Source of the DNA: Platanthera guangdongensis
Taxonomy: Eukaryota > Streptophyta > Magnoliopsida > Asparagales > Orchidaceae
DNA length: 64,000 bases
NCBI GenBank assembly: GCA_039583875.1
Contig: CM077167.1
Location: forward strand, 153,405,010-153,469,009
Reading direction: 5' to 3'
Shown here: positions 11,016-20,178 of the stretch, in pieces
Layout of the letters: every line of letters begins with the position of its first letter
Position numbering within the stretch: the stretch's first letter is position 1
The notes under the pieces: model-generated
What the model saw: the letters and a program-made list of their open reading frames with translations, nothing else
Told to the model about the DNA's origin: nothing
Database searches by the model: none
Translations under genes and position numbers: made by a program

Positions 11016-11395
11016 GCATTTCTACCGCTAGAATGCGGTAGAAATGCATAAAAAGCTAAAATAAAAATAAAAGGAGCAAAAGGGTTGCAAATAAACGCAA
11101 AACTGAAAATGCTCGAAAAATTAAAACGAATATATTTCTACCGCTAGAATACGGTAGAAATGCATAAAAAGAGAACGAAAAAATTAAATAAGCAAAAGTT
11201 TTAAATAAAAAACTAAGTGCATGAAAAATTAAAAAGTTATATTTCCATTCCTATAACTCCGTAAAAGTTGTTAAAAAGTGAAAATAAAGTGAAAACGACG
11301 AAAAGTTTTACAACCTAAACAAGAAAAGCTAGGTAAAAAATGACAAAAACACTTTCAAATCGTTTTACGGGTTTATAGGAATGAAATAGAAAGCA
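11016..11395. repeat. Longer inverted repeats in T
   Basis: CATTTCTACCGC-TAGAAT-GCGGTAGAAATG (about 11018-11047) is a perfect 12-bp-arm hairpin. A sister copy at about 11131-11163 has TTTCTACCG/CGGTAGAAA arms. A third, wider pair joins TATTTCCATTCCTATAA (about 11239) to TTATAGGAATGAAATA (about 11373-11390). Surrounding DNA is A-rich and non-coding. Confidence 0.78.
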
Positions 11396-11755
11396 AGAAA
11401 AACCTAATCTAAACAAATCTAAGTAAGAATGAAAACATAAAATGAAAATTTACACTCATACACTCACACGCCCATTTAAAAGAACGAAAATAAAGCTTAA
11501 AACAAAGAGAAAAACAAGTAAAAAAATTAAGATTGCTTAAGAGATGAAACATAGATGAAGTCCATAATCATGTAAGGGAGAAAATCTACAAATTTATTAC
11601 TAAAAAAAGGATTGCAAAGCTAAGAGAGAGGGGGAAAATTTCTCTTACATAGACTTGAGATGTATCTAGGCAGCATAACTCCTAAGCAAAATGGTCCAAA
11701 AGGGGAACAGGATTACAAGCAGAAGACAGCTATTTATAGAGAAAAATTTCATGTG

Positions 11756-12310
11756 ACACGCCCTCTAACACGGGCGTGTCAGAGGGCGTGTCAGCACTAT
11801 TCCTGATGGCGGCCGTCGATTTGACAGGAAAGTGGACTTCGGGCTGGACAGGTGTCGGTCACGCAGCGGTCACGCTCCAGTTCATGGGCGTGACGGTGGG
11901 CATGTCGAGGAGGTGGATCTGGGCGCGGTGCGTCAAAAGTCCTCGCGCGGGTCTTGTAGGCTAGGTGGAGAAGTCACGCCCCAGGTCACGGCGTGACTCT
12001 GGGCGTGTCTATTGGTGTCGACACTCGACAAACGTCGAGCGGAAAGTGTCGAGTTGAAAAATCGTTGAGCTGCTGGAGAATCGTCGAGCGCGAGTTTGTC
12101 GAGCGGAAATTGTCAAGCCGAATTTCGTCAAGCGGGAAGAGGAGTCACGCCCTAGGTCACGGGACTGACTCTGGGCGTGTCGCGGAGGTGTCGACGATCA
12201 TCGAACGGAAAGTCGAGCTGAAATCGTCGATCGGAATTTATCGAGCTGCAATCGTCGATCGGAAATCGTCAAGCTGAAATCGTCGATCGGAAATCGTCGA
12301 CCGGAATTTC
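11756..12310 (-). promoter_or_regulatory. Dyad array upstream of TATA in T
   Basis: Alternating GACACGCCC/GGGCGTGTC, GTCACGCC words and TCGTCGA(G/T)C words. On the minus strand it lies directly upstream of CTATAAATAG (11739-11730). The same vocabulary is seen in the gypsy A U3. A promoter role is inferred from position. Confidence 0.5.
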
Positions 12311-12551
12311 TCTTTGAAATTCGCTGATTCCATGGGTTTGACAAATCATGGCCTTGTCACGGGCGTGACTTGGCAATTTTTTGCAGATTTTTATTTTTTT
12401 CCTGAAAAATAAAATAAAACAAGTTAGTAAAATATTTACAAAAATAGGAGTATTTTATTGAATAAAAACAAGTAAAAATGACAAAAATAAATGAAAACGA
12501 CTTAAGTAATGTACATAAAAATAGGTATATTTATAATTCATCAATAAGCAT

Positions 12552-13995
12552 AAGTCAACTGAGTGATCTTGAATATGACATTTGATTCATTAAGAACGGT
12601 TGTCATATTAAAAGGTCAAGTGATCAGAAGATCATGTTGACTGGTTATAGGAAAGGAAATGTGTATTGCCTAAACTTTGTGAGTGAGAATAAAGATTCTC
12701 CTATTTGTCTGGTAGCTGATGAGAAAGCCTCTCATTGTGTCAAATGGCACAAGAGGCTAGCTCATCTAAACTATAAGACTATTGGTCAACTCTTTAATAA
12801 AGAGTTAGTGAGGAATGATCCTCAAGTTAAGTGCATTAAGGATGGAATATGCTCAGCTTGTCAAAAAGGCAAGCAGACCAGATCCTCCTTTCATAGCCTA
12901 GAAACCAAAGACTCAGTGAGGTATTTATACCTCTTGCATATGGATTTATTTGGTCCAATTCCAGTTCAGAGTGTAGGTAGGAAAGTCTACACATTTGTGG
13001 TTGTAGATGACTATTCTAGATTTTCATGGGTTTTCTTTCTAAGGCAGAAATCTGAAACCCCAATTGTTTTATGCAACTTTGTTAAGCAAATTTAGAATGA
13101 ACTGAACAATTCAATGGTCAAAATCAGAAGTGACCATGGAACTGAATTTCAATCTGAAAATATGACAAAGTTGTGTGAAGAATTTGGGATTCATCAGGAA
13201 TTCTCCTCACCTAGAACTCCTCAGCAAAATGGAATTGCTGAAAGAAATAATAGGACTCTCATTGAGGCTGGTAGAACTCTATTGAGTGACACTTCTCTCC
13301 CAGAATATTTCTGGGCTGAGGCAGTAAACACTGCATGTCATGTGCTCAATAGGGCTTCCATCACTAAGAGCCATAAAAAGATACCCTATGAGGTTTTGAA
13401 AGTCAGAAAACCAAACTTATCCAATTTTAGGATCTTTGGTTGCAAGTGTTATGTGCTTAACAATGGCAAGTCTTACCTGACAAAGTTTGCTGCCAAATCC
13501 AAGTATGGGATATTTGTTGGGTACAGCAACAATAGTAAGGCATATAGAGTCTATAACTTGACTACCCAAGTTGTAGAAGAGTCTGTTCATGTTATATTTG
13601 ATGAATCAAGACTTATTAACAGTGAGTTGCCTAGTAGTTCTTGTAGCTCTACAAGTATAAAAGAGAAGATGGACATGCTGAGTATCAAAGATGATCAAAC
13701 TGCAAGGCAGGAAGAGGAAAATGATGATTGTTGTCCAATGGGAGTACAAGACTCACAAGATGCTGATGAAGACCATGAAGTACAGCAGAATGAAGAAAAT
13801 GGAGAAATACAAATTGTAGACAGACTTCCTCCAGCAGTTAGACATTTAAACGATCATCCTGTACACCAGATTATTGGTGATCTTGGACAAGGGGTTCAAA
13901 CTAGAAGCAGGAGCTTGAACACTGTACTATGCTCAAGCTTCTTGTCTCAACAGGAACCTAAAAGATTTGAAGAAGCTATACAAGACCCACACTAG
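12552..13995 (+). pseudogene. pol: C2 pol: GAG-pre-integrase and integrase
   Basis: Same frame throughout, with stops TGA 12583-12585, TAG 13093-13095 and TAG 13993-13995 (the last replacing the Trp expected before IDAMQEEL). The zinc module shows WHKRLAHLNYKTIG and CIKDGICSACQKGK. The catalytic core shows MDLFGPIPV, IRSDHGTEFQ and AERNNRTLIEAG (D, D, E). The tail has FGCKCYVLNNGKSY and YGIFVGYSNNSKAYRVYN, then an acidic linker. Integrase inserts element cDNA into host DNA. All breaks are nonsense changes; no domain is missing. Confidence 0.92.
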
Positions 13996-15237
13996 ATTGA
14001 TGCTATGCAGGAGGAGTTAAATCAATTAAGGAGATGCAAGGTCTGGAAGTTAGTTCCTAAACCAAAAGACCACAATGTTATAGGGACTAAGTGGATCTAC
14101 AGGAACAAGCTAGATGAGAGTGAGATCATAATTAAGAACAAGGCAAGGCTTGTTGCCAAAGGATACAGACTAGAAGAGGGCATAGACTTTGATCAAACAT
14201 TTGCCCCTGTGGCAAGGTTGGAAGCAATAAGGCTATTCTAGCCTATGCAGCATATCGGAGTTTCAAAGTGTTCCAAATGAAGGTTAAGTCAGCATTCCTG
14301 AATGGAGACTTAAAGGAGGAAGTCTATGTAGAACAGCCATCAGGTTTTATTGATCCACTCTATCCTAATTATGTGAATAGGCTTAGGAAAGCACTATATG
14401 GTTTGAAACAAGCCCCAAGGGCTTGGTATGAAACCTTGTCTACTTTCCTCATTGAGAACAAATTCTCAAGGGGGAAAATAGACAAATCTCTATTCCTTAG
14501 GGAATCCAATGGGAAGATAATCCTAGTCCAGATATATGTTGATGACATAATATTTGGTTCTACTAAAAACAACCTTTATAGGAAGTTTGTTAAACTTATG
14601 CAATGGAAGTTTGAGATGAGCAGCATGGGAGAACTTAAGTTCTTCTTGGAACTCCAAGTAAGACAGACTGATGATGGCATGTCCATATCCCAATCTAAGT
14701 TCACCCAGGAGTTAATTAAGAAGTATGGTATGGAGTCATCCACTACCATGAGAACTCCAATGGGGACAAGTATGCCTATAAGCAAAGATGATGCATTAAA
14801 ACCTGTAGATGAGTCTTTGTATAGAGGGATAGTTGGCTCCCTCCTTTATCTGACTGCTAGTAGACCTGACATCATGTATGTTACATGTGTCTGTGCTAGG
14901 TACCAATCCTGCCCAAAAGAATCTCATTATACTGCTGTTAAGAGAATTTTGAGATATCTTAAGGGCACACCTAATCTAGGCCTTTGGTACCCTAAAAATA
15001 GAGATTTTCTACTGACTGGATATTCAGATGCAGACTTTGCAGGATGCAAAGAAGATAGGAAAAGCACAACTGGCACCTATCAATTTTTAGGAGGAAGATT
15101 CGTGTCATGGAGCTGTAAGAAGCAGACTAGTGTGGCAATCTCCACAGCTGAGTCTGAGTATGTAGCTGCAGGGAGCTGTTGTGTACAGCTGTTGTGGATA
15201 CAGCATCAGCTTAAAGATTATGGTATCCAGGTAAGTA
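13996..15237 (+). pseudogene. pol: C2 pol: reverse transcriptase and RNase H, cut by TRIM
   Basis: RT landmarks: [63 protein letters not shown] and the catalytic YVDDIIFGS (about 14536-14562). RNase H shows GYSDADFAGCKEDRKST and STAESEYVAAGSC. One base is missing at about 14237-14242 (LF-LAYA), so RT continues in another frame from about 14243. The frame is then open to 15237, where the TRIM array starts inside GIQVS. The copy resumes after the TRIM at 16587. Confidence 0.92.
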
Positions 15238-15488
15238 TGTTGAGATTATATTAGCCATCATGACACGTGTGTGTGGGACCGCATGTTTGGGCTTTCCCCA
15301 TCGCGTTCCAGGTCTGGGTGTTAACCCCAGTGGGCCCCCTTGTGTGGCGGAATATCCCCGCGGTCCTGTGGTTGTGGTTAGTCCCACATCGCTCGTAGCA
15401 GGCGATCCTTTGTGTTCATGTACCCCCGTCCCCACTTACCATCACCTCGGGGTTTTGGGAAGATGTGCGGTGACGGGTGGTTTCCACA
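15238..15488 (+). repeat. TRIM LTR1 (type a)
   Basis: Starts TGTTGAGATTATATTAGCC (type a head), ends GGTTTCCACA. It is followed by the primer-binding site at 15489-15501. The TAGTCCCACATCG word lies in its middle. Confidence 0.85.
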
Positions 15489-15518
15489 TGGTATCAGAGC
15501 CATCCCGCTGCGAGGGTG

Positions 15519-15765
15519 TGTTGAGAACAAAGGTCCAGCGGGATTGGGTGTGTGTGGGACCGCATATTTGGGCTTACCCATCGCGTTCCAGGTCTGCGTG
15601 TTGACCCCGGTGGGCCCCCGTGTAGCGGAATATCCCTGCCATCCCGTGGATGGATTAGTCCCACATCGCCTGCAGCAGGTGGTCCTTGGTGTTTATGTAC
15701 CCCCATCCCCCCTTACCATCACCTCGGGGTTTTGGGAAGATGTGCGGTGACGGGTGGTTTCCACA
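15519..15765 (+). repeat. TRIM LTR2 (type b)
   Basis: Starts TGTTGAGAACAAAGGTCC (type b head), then shares its body with LTR1, and ends GGTTTCCACA. The next primer-binding site is 15766-15778. The internal segment before it (15489-15518) is only 30 bp. Confidence 0.85.
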
Positions 15766-15800
15766 TGGTATCAGAGCCAGGTTGTCCTGCTGCGGGGGTG

Positions 15801-16051
15801 TGTTGAGATTATATTAGCCAGCATGACACGTGTGTGTGGGACCGCATGTTTGGGCTTTCCCCATCGCGTTCCAAGTCTGGGTGTTGACCCTGGTGGGCCC
15901 CCTTGTGTGGCGGAATATCCCCGCGGTCCTGTGTTTGAGGTTAGTCCCACATCGCTCGTAGCAGGCAATCCTTTGTGTTCATGTACCCCCATCCCCCCTT
16001 ACCATCACCTCGGGGTTTTGGGAAGATGTGCGGTGACGGGTGGTTTCCACA
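15801..16051 (+). repeat. TRIM LTR3 (type a)
   Basis: Type a head like LTR1, ends GGTTTCCACA. It is followed by eight bases (TGGTAATA) and then the inversion point, where the sequence turns into the reverse complement of an LTR end. Confidence 0.85.
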
Positions 16052-16059
16052 TGGTAATA

Positions 16060-16304
16060 TGGAAACCACCCGTCACCGCACATCTTCCCAAAACCCCAAG
16101 GTGATGGTAAGGGGGGACGGGGGTACATAAACACCAAGGACCACCTGCTGTAGGCGATGTGGGACAAATCCATCCACGGGATGGCGGGGATATTCCGCCA
16201 CACAGGGGCCCACCGAGGTCAACACCCAGATCTGGAACGCGATGGGGAAGCCCAAATATGCGGTCCCACACACACCCAATCCCGCTGGACCTTTGTTCTC
16301 AACA
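16060..16304 (-). repeat. TRIM LTR4 (type b, inverted)
   Basis: Reverse-complement LTR, truncated by a base or two at the inversion point (TGGAAACC in place of TGTGGAAACC). Its head is type b (TTGTTCTCAACA on the plus strand). It is followed by a 30-bp internal segment with an inverted primer-binding site, GGCTCCGATACCA (16322-16334). Confidence 0.85.
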
Positions 16305-16334
16305 CACCCCCGCAGCGGGATGGCTCCGATACCA

Positions 16335-16581
16335 TGTGGAAACCACCCGTCACCACACATCTTCCCAAAACCCCGAGGTGATGGTAAGGGGGGACGGGGG
16401 TACATAAACACCAAGGACCACCCGCTGCAGGCGATGTGGGACTAATCCATCCACGGGATGGCGGGGATATTCCGCCACACGGGGGCCCACCGGGGTCAAC
16501 ACCCAGACCTGGAACGCGATGGGGAAGTCCAAATATGCGGTCCCATACACACCCAATCCCGCTGGACCTTTGTTCTCAACA
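16335..16581 (-). repeat. TRIM LTR5 (type b, inverted)
   Basis: Reverse-complement LTR with both ends complete (TGTGGAAACC ... TTCTCAACA). It is the right end of the array, bordered by the AAGTA duplication. Confidence 0.85.
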
Positions 16582-16586
16582 AAGTA

Positions 16587-16828
16587 GAACCCCATTATTC
16601 TGTGATTCTACAAGTGTTATTTCTATTGCAAATAATCCTGTTTCTCATAGTAGAACAAAGCATATAGAAATAAGATATCATTTTCTTAGGGATCATGTAG
16701 AAAAAGAGGATATATGTTCAGAATTTGTCAATACAAGTTTTCAAATTGCTGATATGTTCACTAAGCCATTGGATAAAACTAAATTCAATAATTTTAAAAT
16801 TGAATTAGGTATGCTGAACATAGAATAG
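16587..16828 (+). pseudogene. pol: C2 pol: C-terminal end of RNase H
   Basis: Continuation of C2 pol after the TRIM: LFCDSTSVISIANNPVSHSR, TKHIEIRYHFLRDHVEK, DMFTKPLDKTKF and ELGMLNIE, then TAG. This is the standard copia pol ending. The join is exact when one AAGTA copy and the TRIM are removed. Confidence 0.9.
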
Positions 16829-16874
16829 ATTGACAAATTTGTCTAAGTAATTTTGTGTTGTCATAAAAAGAGGT

Positions 16875-17175
16875 TTATGTCGACACAGAGAAGTTGTGTC
16901 GACACATCTAGAAAATTGGTGTCGACACTTCAGAGGAGTTGTGTCGACACATCTAGAAGTTGTGTCGACACTTAGAATTAGAGTCGACATAGAATTTCTG
17001 TTGAACTAATAAGTATGTCTGTGTCAACACATCATCAATTGGTGTCGATACATAGGAGTCAACACTTCTGTCGAGACATTAGAATTTTGTGTCGACACCA
17101 TCTCAACAGTGTCAACACACTAAGTAAATTTTGACATACCTTTTGACCTTCAATGTTTAGACACATATAAATAGG
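16875..17175 (+). promoter_or_regulatory. Internal U3-like promoter upstream of C2 ORF3
   Basis: Between the pol stop and ORF3 are about ten copies of TGTGTCGACACA-type palindromes (perfect ones at 16895-16906 and near 16940, 16970 and 17090), then TATAAATAGG at 17166-17175. The ORF3 ATG is 100 bp further on. The C2 3' LTR has the same palindrome array followed by TATATAAAG. Promoter function is inferred from this parallel. Confidence 0.6.
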
Positions 17176-17274
17176 TCAAGAACATACCTTGTTGACACGC
17201 TCTCCAAATTTTTGAGACTAGATTCTTGCGTCGACAAACTCTCTCTTCTCCATTCAAGATTTCTCACCATCCCA

Positions 17275-19914
17275 ATGGTGTCGAAACTTAACGAAAACGT
17301 GAACGAGGGATATGTACTGGTACGGAATGCCTTTGACGATGCTGAACCAACGATTAAAGTTGTGATAGCTCTAATTGCAGAAAATGGCTTGGAGTATTTG
17401 ACATCAGAACCTACAAAGATATGGAAGAAGGAAATCCTTGAGTTCTATGGAGCTGCCACTCAGGATTCAACTAGACTAAAAATTAGGTCTTCAGTCCAAG
17501 GTAATAAAATCAAACTCACCATGAAAAGCATATGAAAAACTCTTCATCTGCTAAAAACTCAAGAAGACGAAGAAGTTACCTCTTCCAAGATCAGGGAAGC
17601 ACTCCAGTGGTGTGGATTAGATCCCATCATGAAAATTGGATCATCCATGAATAGAAAAGGAATGAATGTACAAGGAATATTCCTTTCTGAAGTAGTTGGC
17701 AAAGTAATCTTATGCAAACCAGGTGGACATGATAGGGTCTCAGCCTACATGTTCAGCCTCATGACCAGTATCATCGACAAAATCAACACCAATTGGTCTG
17801 CAGTCACATATGAAAAGATTAGAGAAAGCATCAAGAAACCTAATCTGGGAAGGATATTAAGTTTATACTTGGCTGGAGCAATTCCAAAAGTGATGCAACA
17901 GGCTGCTGGATCCAAGATCAATCACATGAGGAGAATGGATCTAAGGATAATCTCTAGATGGGATAGAGTGTTGATAAAAGACATGGTTGATGAAGAGAGG
18001 CCGGAGAATACTGAGAAATCACCTGCTCAAGATATTAGACATGATGATCAGATACAGGGGGAGCCTCATCTTGAGGAAGAGCCAACACACTTAGAAAGTG
18101 AAATGGCTAATCAAACTATTCTTGAGGTAATCCAAGAAGTTAATCAAACAATTTTCAATAATGATTATGAAACACTAACTGTGCCCTTGATTAATGTTGA
18201 CCAGACCACTCAACTCAACAATCAAGCACAGGATGTTATCATGGAGGATACATCTACAGCTGCTGATGCTCCAGAGTTAGTGGTGCCTCCAGTCCTAACT
18301 CAACAAGAGTTTAATCTTGAAGATTTGTTCCCTGATATAGAGCAAGCTAGAACTGAGGGGGAGCATGTTAGGATTGAGGGGGAGCAAGCCAGGACTGAGG
18401 GGGAGCAAGCCAGGACTAAGGGGGAGCAAGCTGAAATTGAGGGGGAGCAAGCTAGGATTGAAAAGGAACTTCCTCCTAGTCCTGAGGAAAGAGTTGATAT
18501 AGCAAGTACCTCAGCTTCTGAAGATGAAGCAGAATCTCAAGCAAAGAAGAGAAATATGATGGTTTTCAGAAGAAGAAGAAGCCAAAGCTATAAAAGGGCA
18601 TTGTAAACTACTCCACAACCAGTTCCTGCACATGATTATAGCTCCTTACTGGTATCTTTGCAAGTAAAATTAGATGAACAAAGAATAGCCATGGAGAAGT
18701 ATATGGATGAGAGCCATAAAGATTTGTAATTCTCCTTGGCTCAAGATATAAAATCAATTAGATTTGAGGTAAACCGGAATAAAAAGGAGATGACAGATTG
18801 CTTTCACAAAGGAGGTAATGTTGTGGTTTTCCTAGCAAAACAACAAGAAGGAATAAAGACTCAAGTTGATGATGTAGTGGTCAAGCAAGGCTATGTCCTA
18901 GAAAATCAACTGAGGATGAATGATAATCTTACTGAATCACATAATGTGATTGTTACAGAATTAAAGAATACTACAACTGCACTAACTGAGGCAAGGGCTA
19001 AAGAGAAATCAGAGTTTGATAAGAAACTTCAAGAGGATTTATCCACTTTCCAATCTGCACTTCAAGCCTCTCAGAAGATTATATCTGCTCAGCTGCAAAA
19101 GTTAAAAGCCTATTATATAAAGGGAACAAATTATCTGGATACTCAAATCAGGTTCCAAAAGAATGATCTCAGGGATCATATTGAAAGAGAAATCATAAAG
19201 GGGGAGAGGTCGATAGTCAATGCTAGCTCAGAGCATGCCAAATGGATAACAAATGCTGTTAGAGCAACTCTGGGATATCCACCCCTATGTGATGATGACA
19301 ACACAGCTGAGTCAGGAATTCAAGCTGCAGGAATTGAAGGGGGACAGCAGGAAGTAGCTCAAATTATATATCCCCCTTCTAACTTTGAGGAAATTCAACA
19401 CCTTGTTCATCAGATGTACAGCCCTCCAGAGGCTACTAAGAATGTTATCATTGAGAAAGTAGAAATGTCAGAGTCAGCTTTGCATAAAGAGCAAGAAGCT
19501 CAACTCTCAAAGAAAAGGTTTATAGAACAGGCAGAGTTTAAGCCTGATTTTGAGCAATGGAGTCCTACTTCCAGGAACATTATATTGACTACCTGGAAAT
19601 CTATGAAGGACAAGACCCATGAAAGGGGTCAATGGTACACTGAGCAAGAATGGAACAAGTATGAAGCCAGGCAGGAAGCCATTCTTCAATACAGAAGGAA
19701 AGCAAAAGCTGGGAAATTACCTGCTAATGCTCTGAAGCCTAGCAAGTACTTCCCAAAGCCTTTTCATTATTTTGAAAGGCAAAAGATAAGGGCTGAAGAA
19801 CAGAAAAGGAAAGATCTGAAAGGAAAGAAACTTGTTGATGATGTTGAACGTACTGTGCAGGCTCAGGTCAAACCAGGAAAAGGCACAGTCATCAAGGAAC
19901 TAGATCAGCCTTAG
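17275..19914 (+). pseudogene. C2 ORF3 (SIRE-type extra gene), about 880 codons, three stops
   Basis: One continuous frame from ATG 17275 to TAG 19912-19914, broken only by TGA 17533, TAA 18604 and TAA 18727. The N-terminal about 230 residues look globular (GYVLVRNAFDDAEP, GLEYLTSEP, IFLSEVVGKVIL, GRILSLYLAGAIPK). An acidic linker follows, with six 21-bp tandem repeats encoding EGEQART-like heptads (18340-18470), then a basic cluster FRRRRSQSYKR. Next come a long coiled-coil-like Lys/Glu region and a C-terminal part with KPDFEQWSPTSR and YFPKPFHYFERQK. C5 and C3 share this layout. I see no signal peptide or membrane helix, so the 'envelope-like' label used for SIRE ORF3 is not supported here. 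Function unknown. Confidence 0.8.
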
Positions 19915-20166
19915 TATAGATTAACTAGATTTTACAATAATGTAATCTTTAATTGTTAAAAAAATCTATGTAAACTAATTGTTGACAAACTTTTGCTAGT
20001 TTAAACAGAACAATGATTCATGCTCACTGTGTTTGCATCATTCTGTAATGACATATTATACATATTTTGTTTATATGTTGCCCTGTCATGTAATGTTTAT
20101 ATACATCATAATGTGTGTTTATTATAAATGTTGTATATCATTAACTAAGGGTTATGACTTATCCAA

Positions 20167-20178
20167 ATAGGGGGAGAT
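20167..20178 (+). other. C2 polypurine tract
   Basis: AATAGGGGGAGAT-type purine run immediately before the LTR start TGTTGGGTAC at 20179. It primes plus-strand synthesis and fixes the LTR boundary. Confidence 0.8.

Larger units (their letters stand above)
9660..12543 (-). mobile_element. Insertion T: solo-LTR-like, hairpin-rich, 2884 bp
   Basis: Flanked by ATAAGCAT at 9652-9659 and 12544-12551. On the minus strand it starts TGATGAATTATAAAT and ends GGAGTTTTA. It has no open frame of note, no terminal inverted repeat, no primer-binding site and no second internal copy of its ends. On the minus strand a dyad array (12310-11756) precedes a TATA box CTATAAATAG (11739-11730), as in an LTR U3 followed by a very long R/U5. 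I read it as a solo LTR of an unidentified, possibly Tat/Ogre-like gypsy. The 8-bp duplication and the TA end are atypical for LTR elements, so a DNA-transposon origin is not excluded. Confidence 0.55.
15238..16581. mobile_element. TRIM array: five LTRs, three forward and two inverted, one insertion
   Basis: Five LTRs of about 245-251 bp, each with TGTTGAGA and CCACA-type ends, are separated by about 30-bp internal segments carrying a tRNA-iMet primer-binding site (TGGTATCAGAGCC). Order: LTR1>, LTR2>, LTR3>, <LTR4, <LTR5. The whole block is flanked by one perfect target duplication AAGTA (15233-15237 and 16582-16586). The outer ends are TGTTGAGA and TCTCAACA. It has no coding capacity, as expected for a terminal-repeat retrotransposon in miniature mobilised by others. 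It is inserted in C2 RNase H. Reading frames across it are incidental. Confidence 0.9.

Noticed and set aside
9660..12543. hAT DNA transposon, suggested by the 8-bp duplication
   Set aside because: No terminal inverted repeats (ends TAAAACTCC and AATTCATCA) and no transposase; the internal layout is LTR-like.
15238..16581. Cassandra-type TRIM with a 5S rRNA promoter
   Set aside because: LTR size fits, but I could not find the 5S internal control boxes in the LTRs.
15260..16595. Many short ORFs in both orientations
   Set aside because: They fall inside the TRIM LTRs and mirror each other because the array is partly inverted. They are not genes.
17275..19914. Envelope gene for ORF3
   Set aside because: No signal peptide or membrane-spanning segment is visible in any of the three copies.
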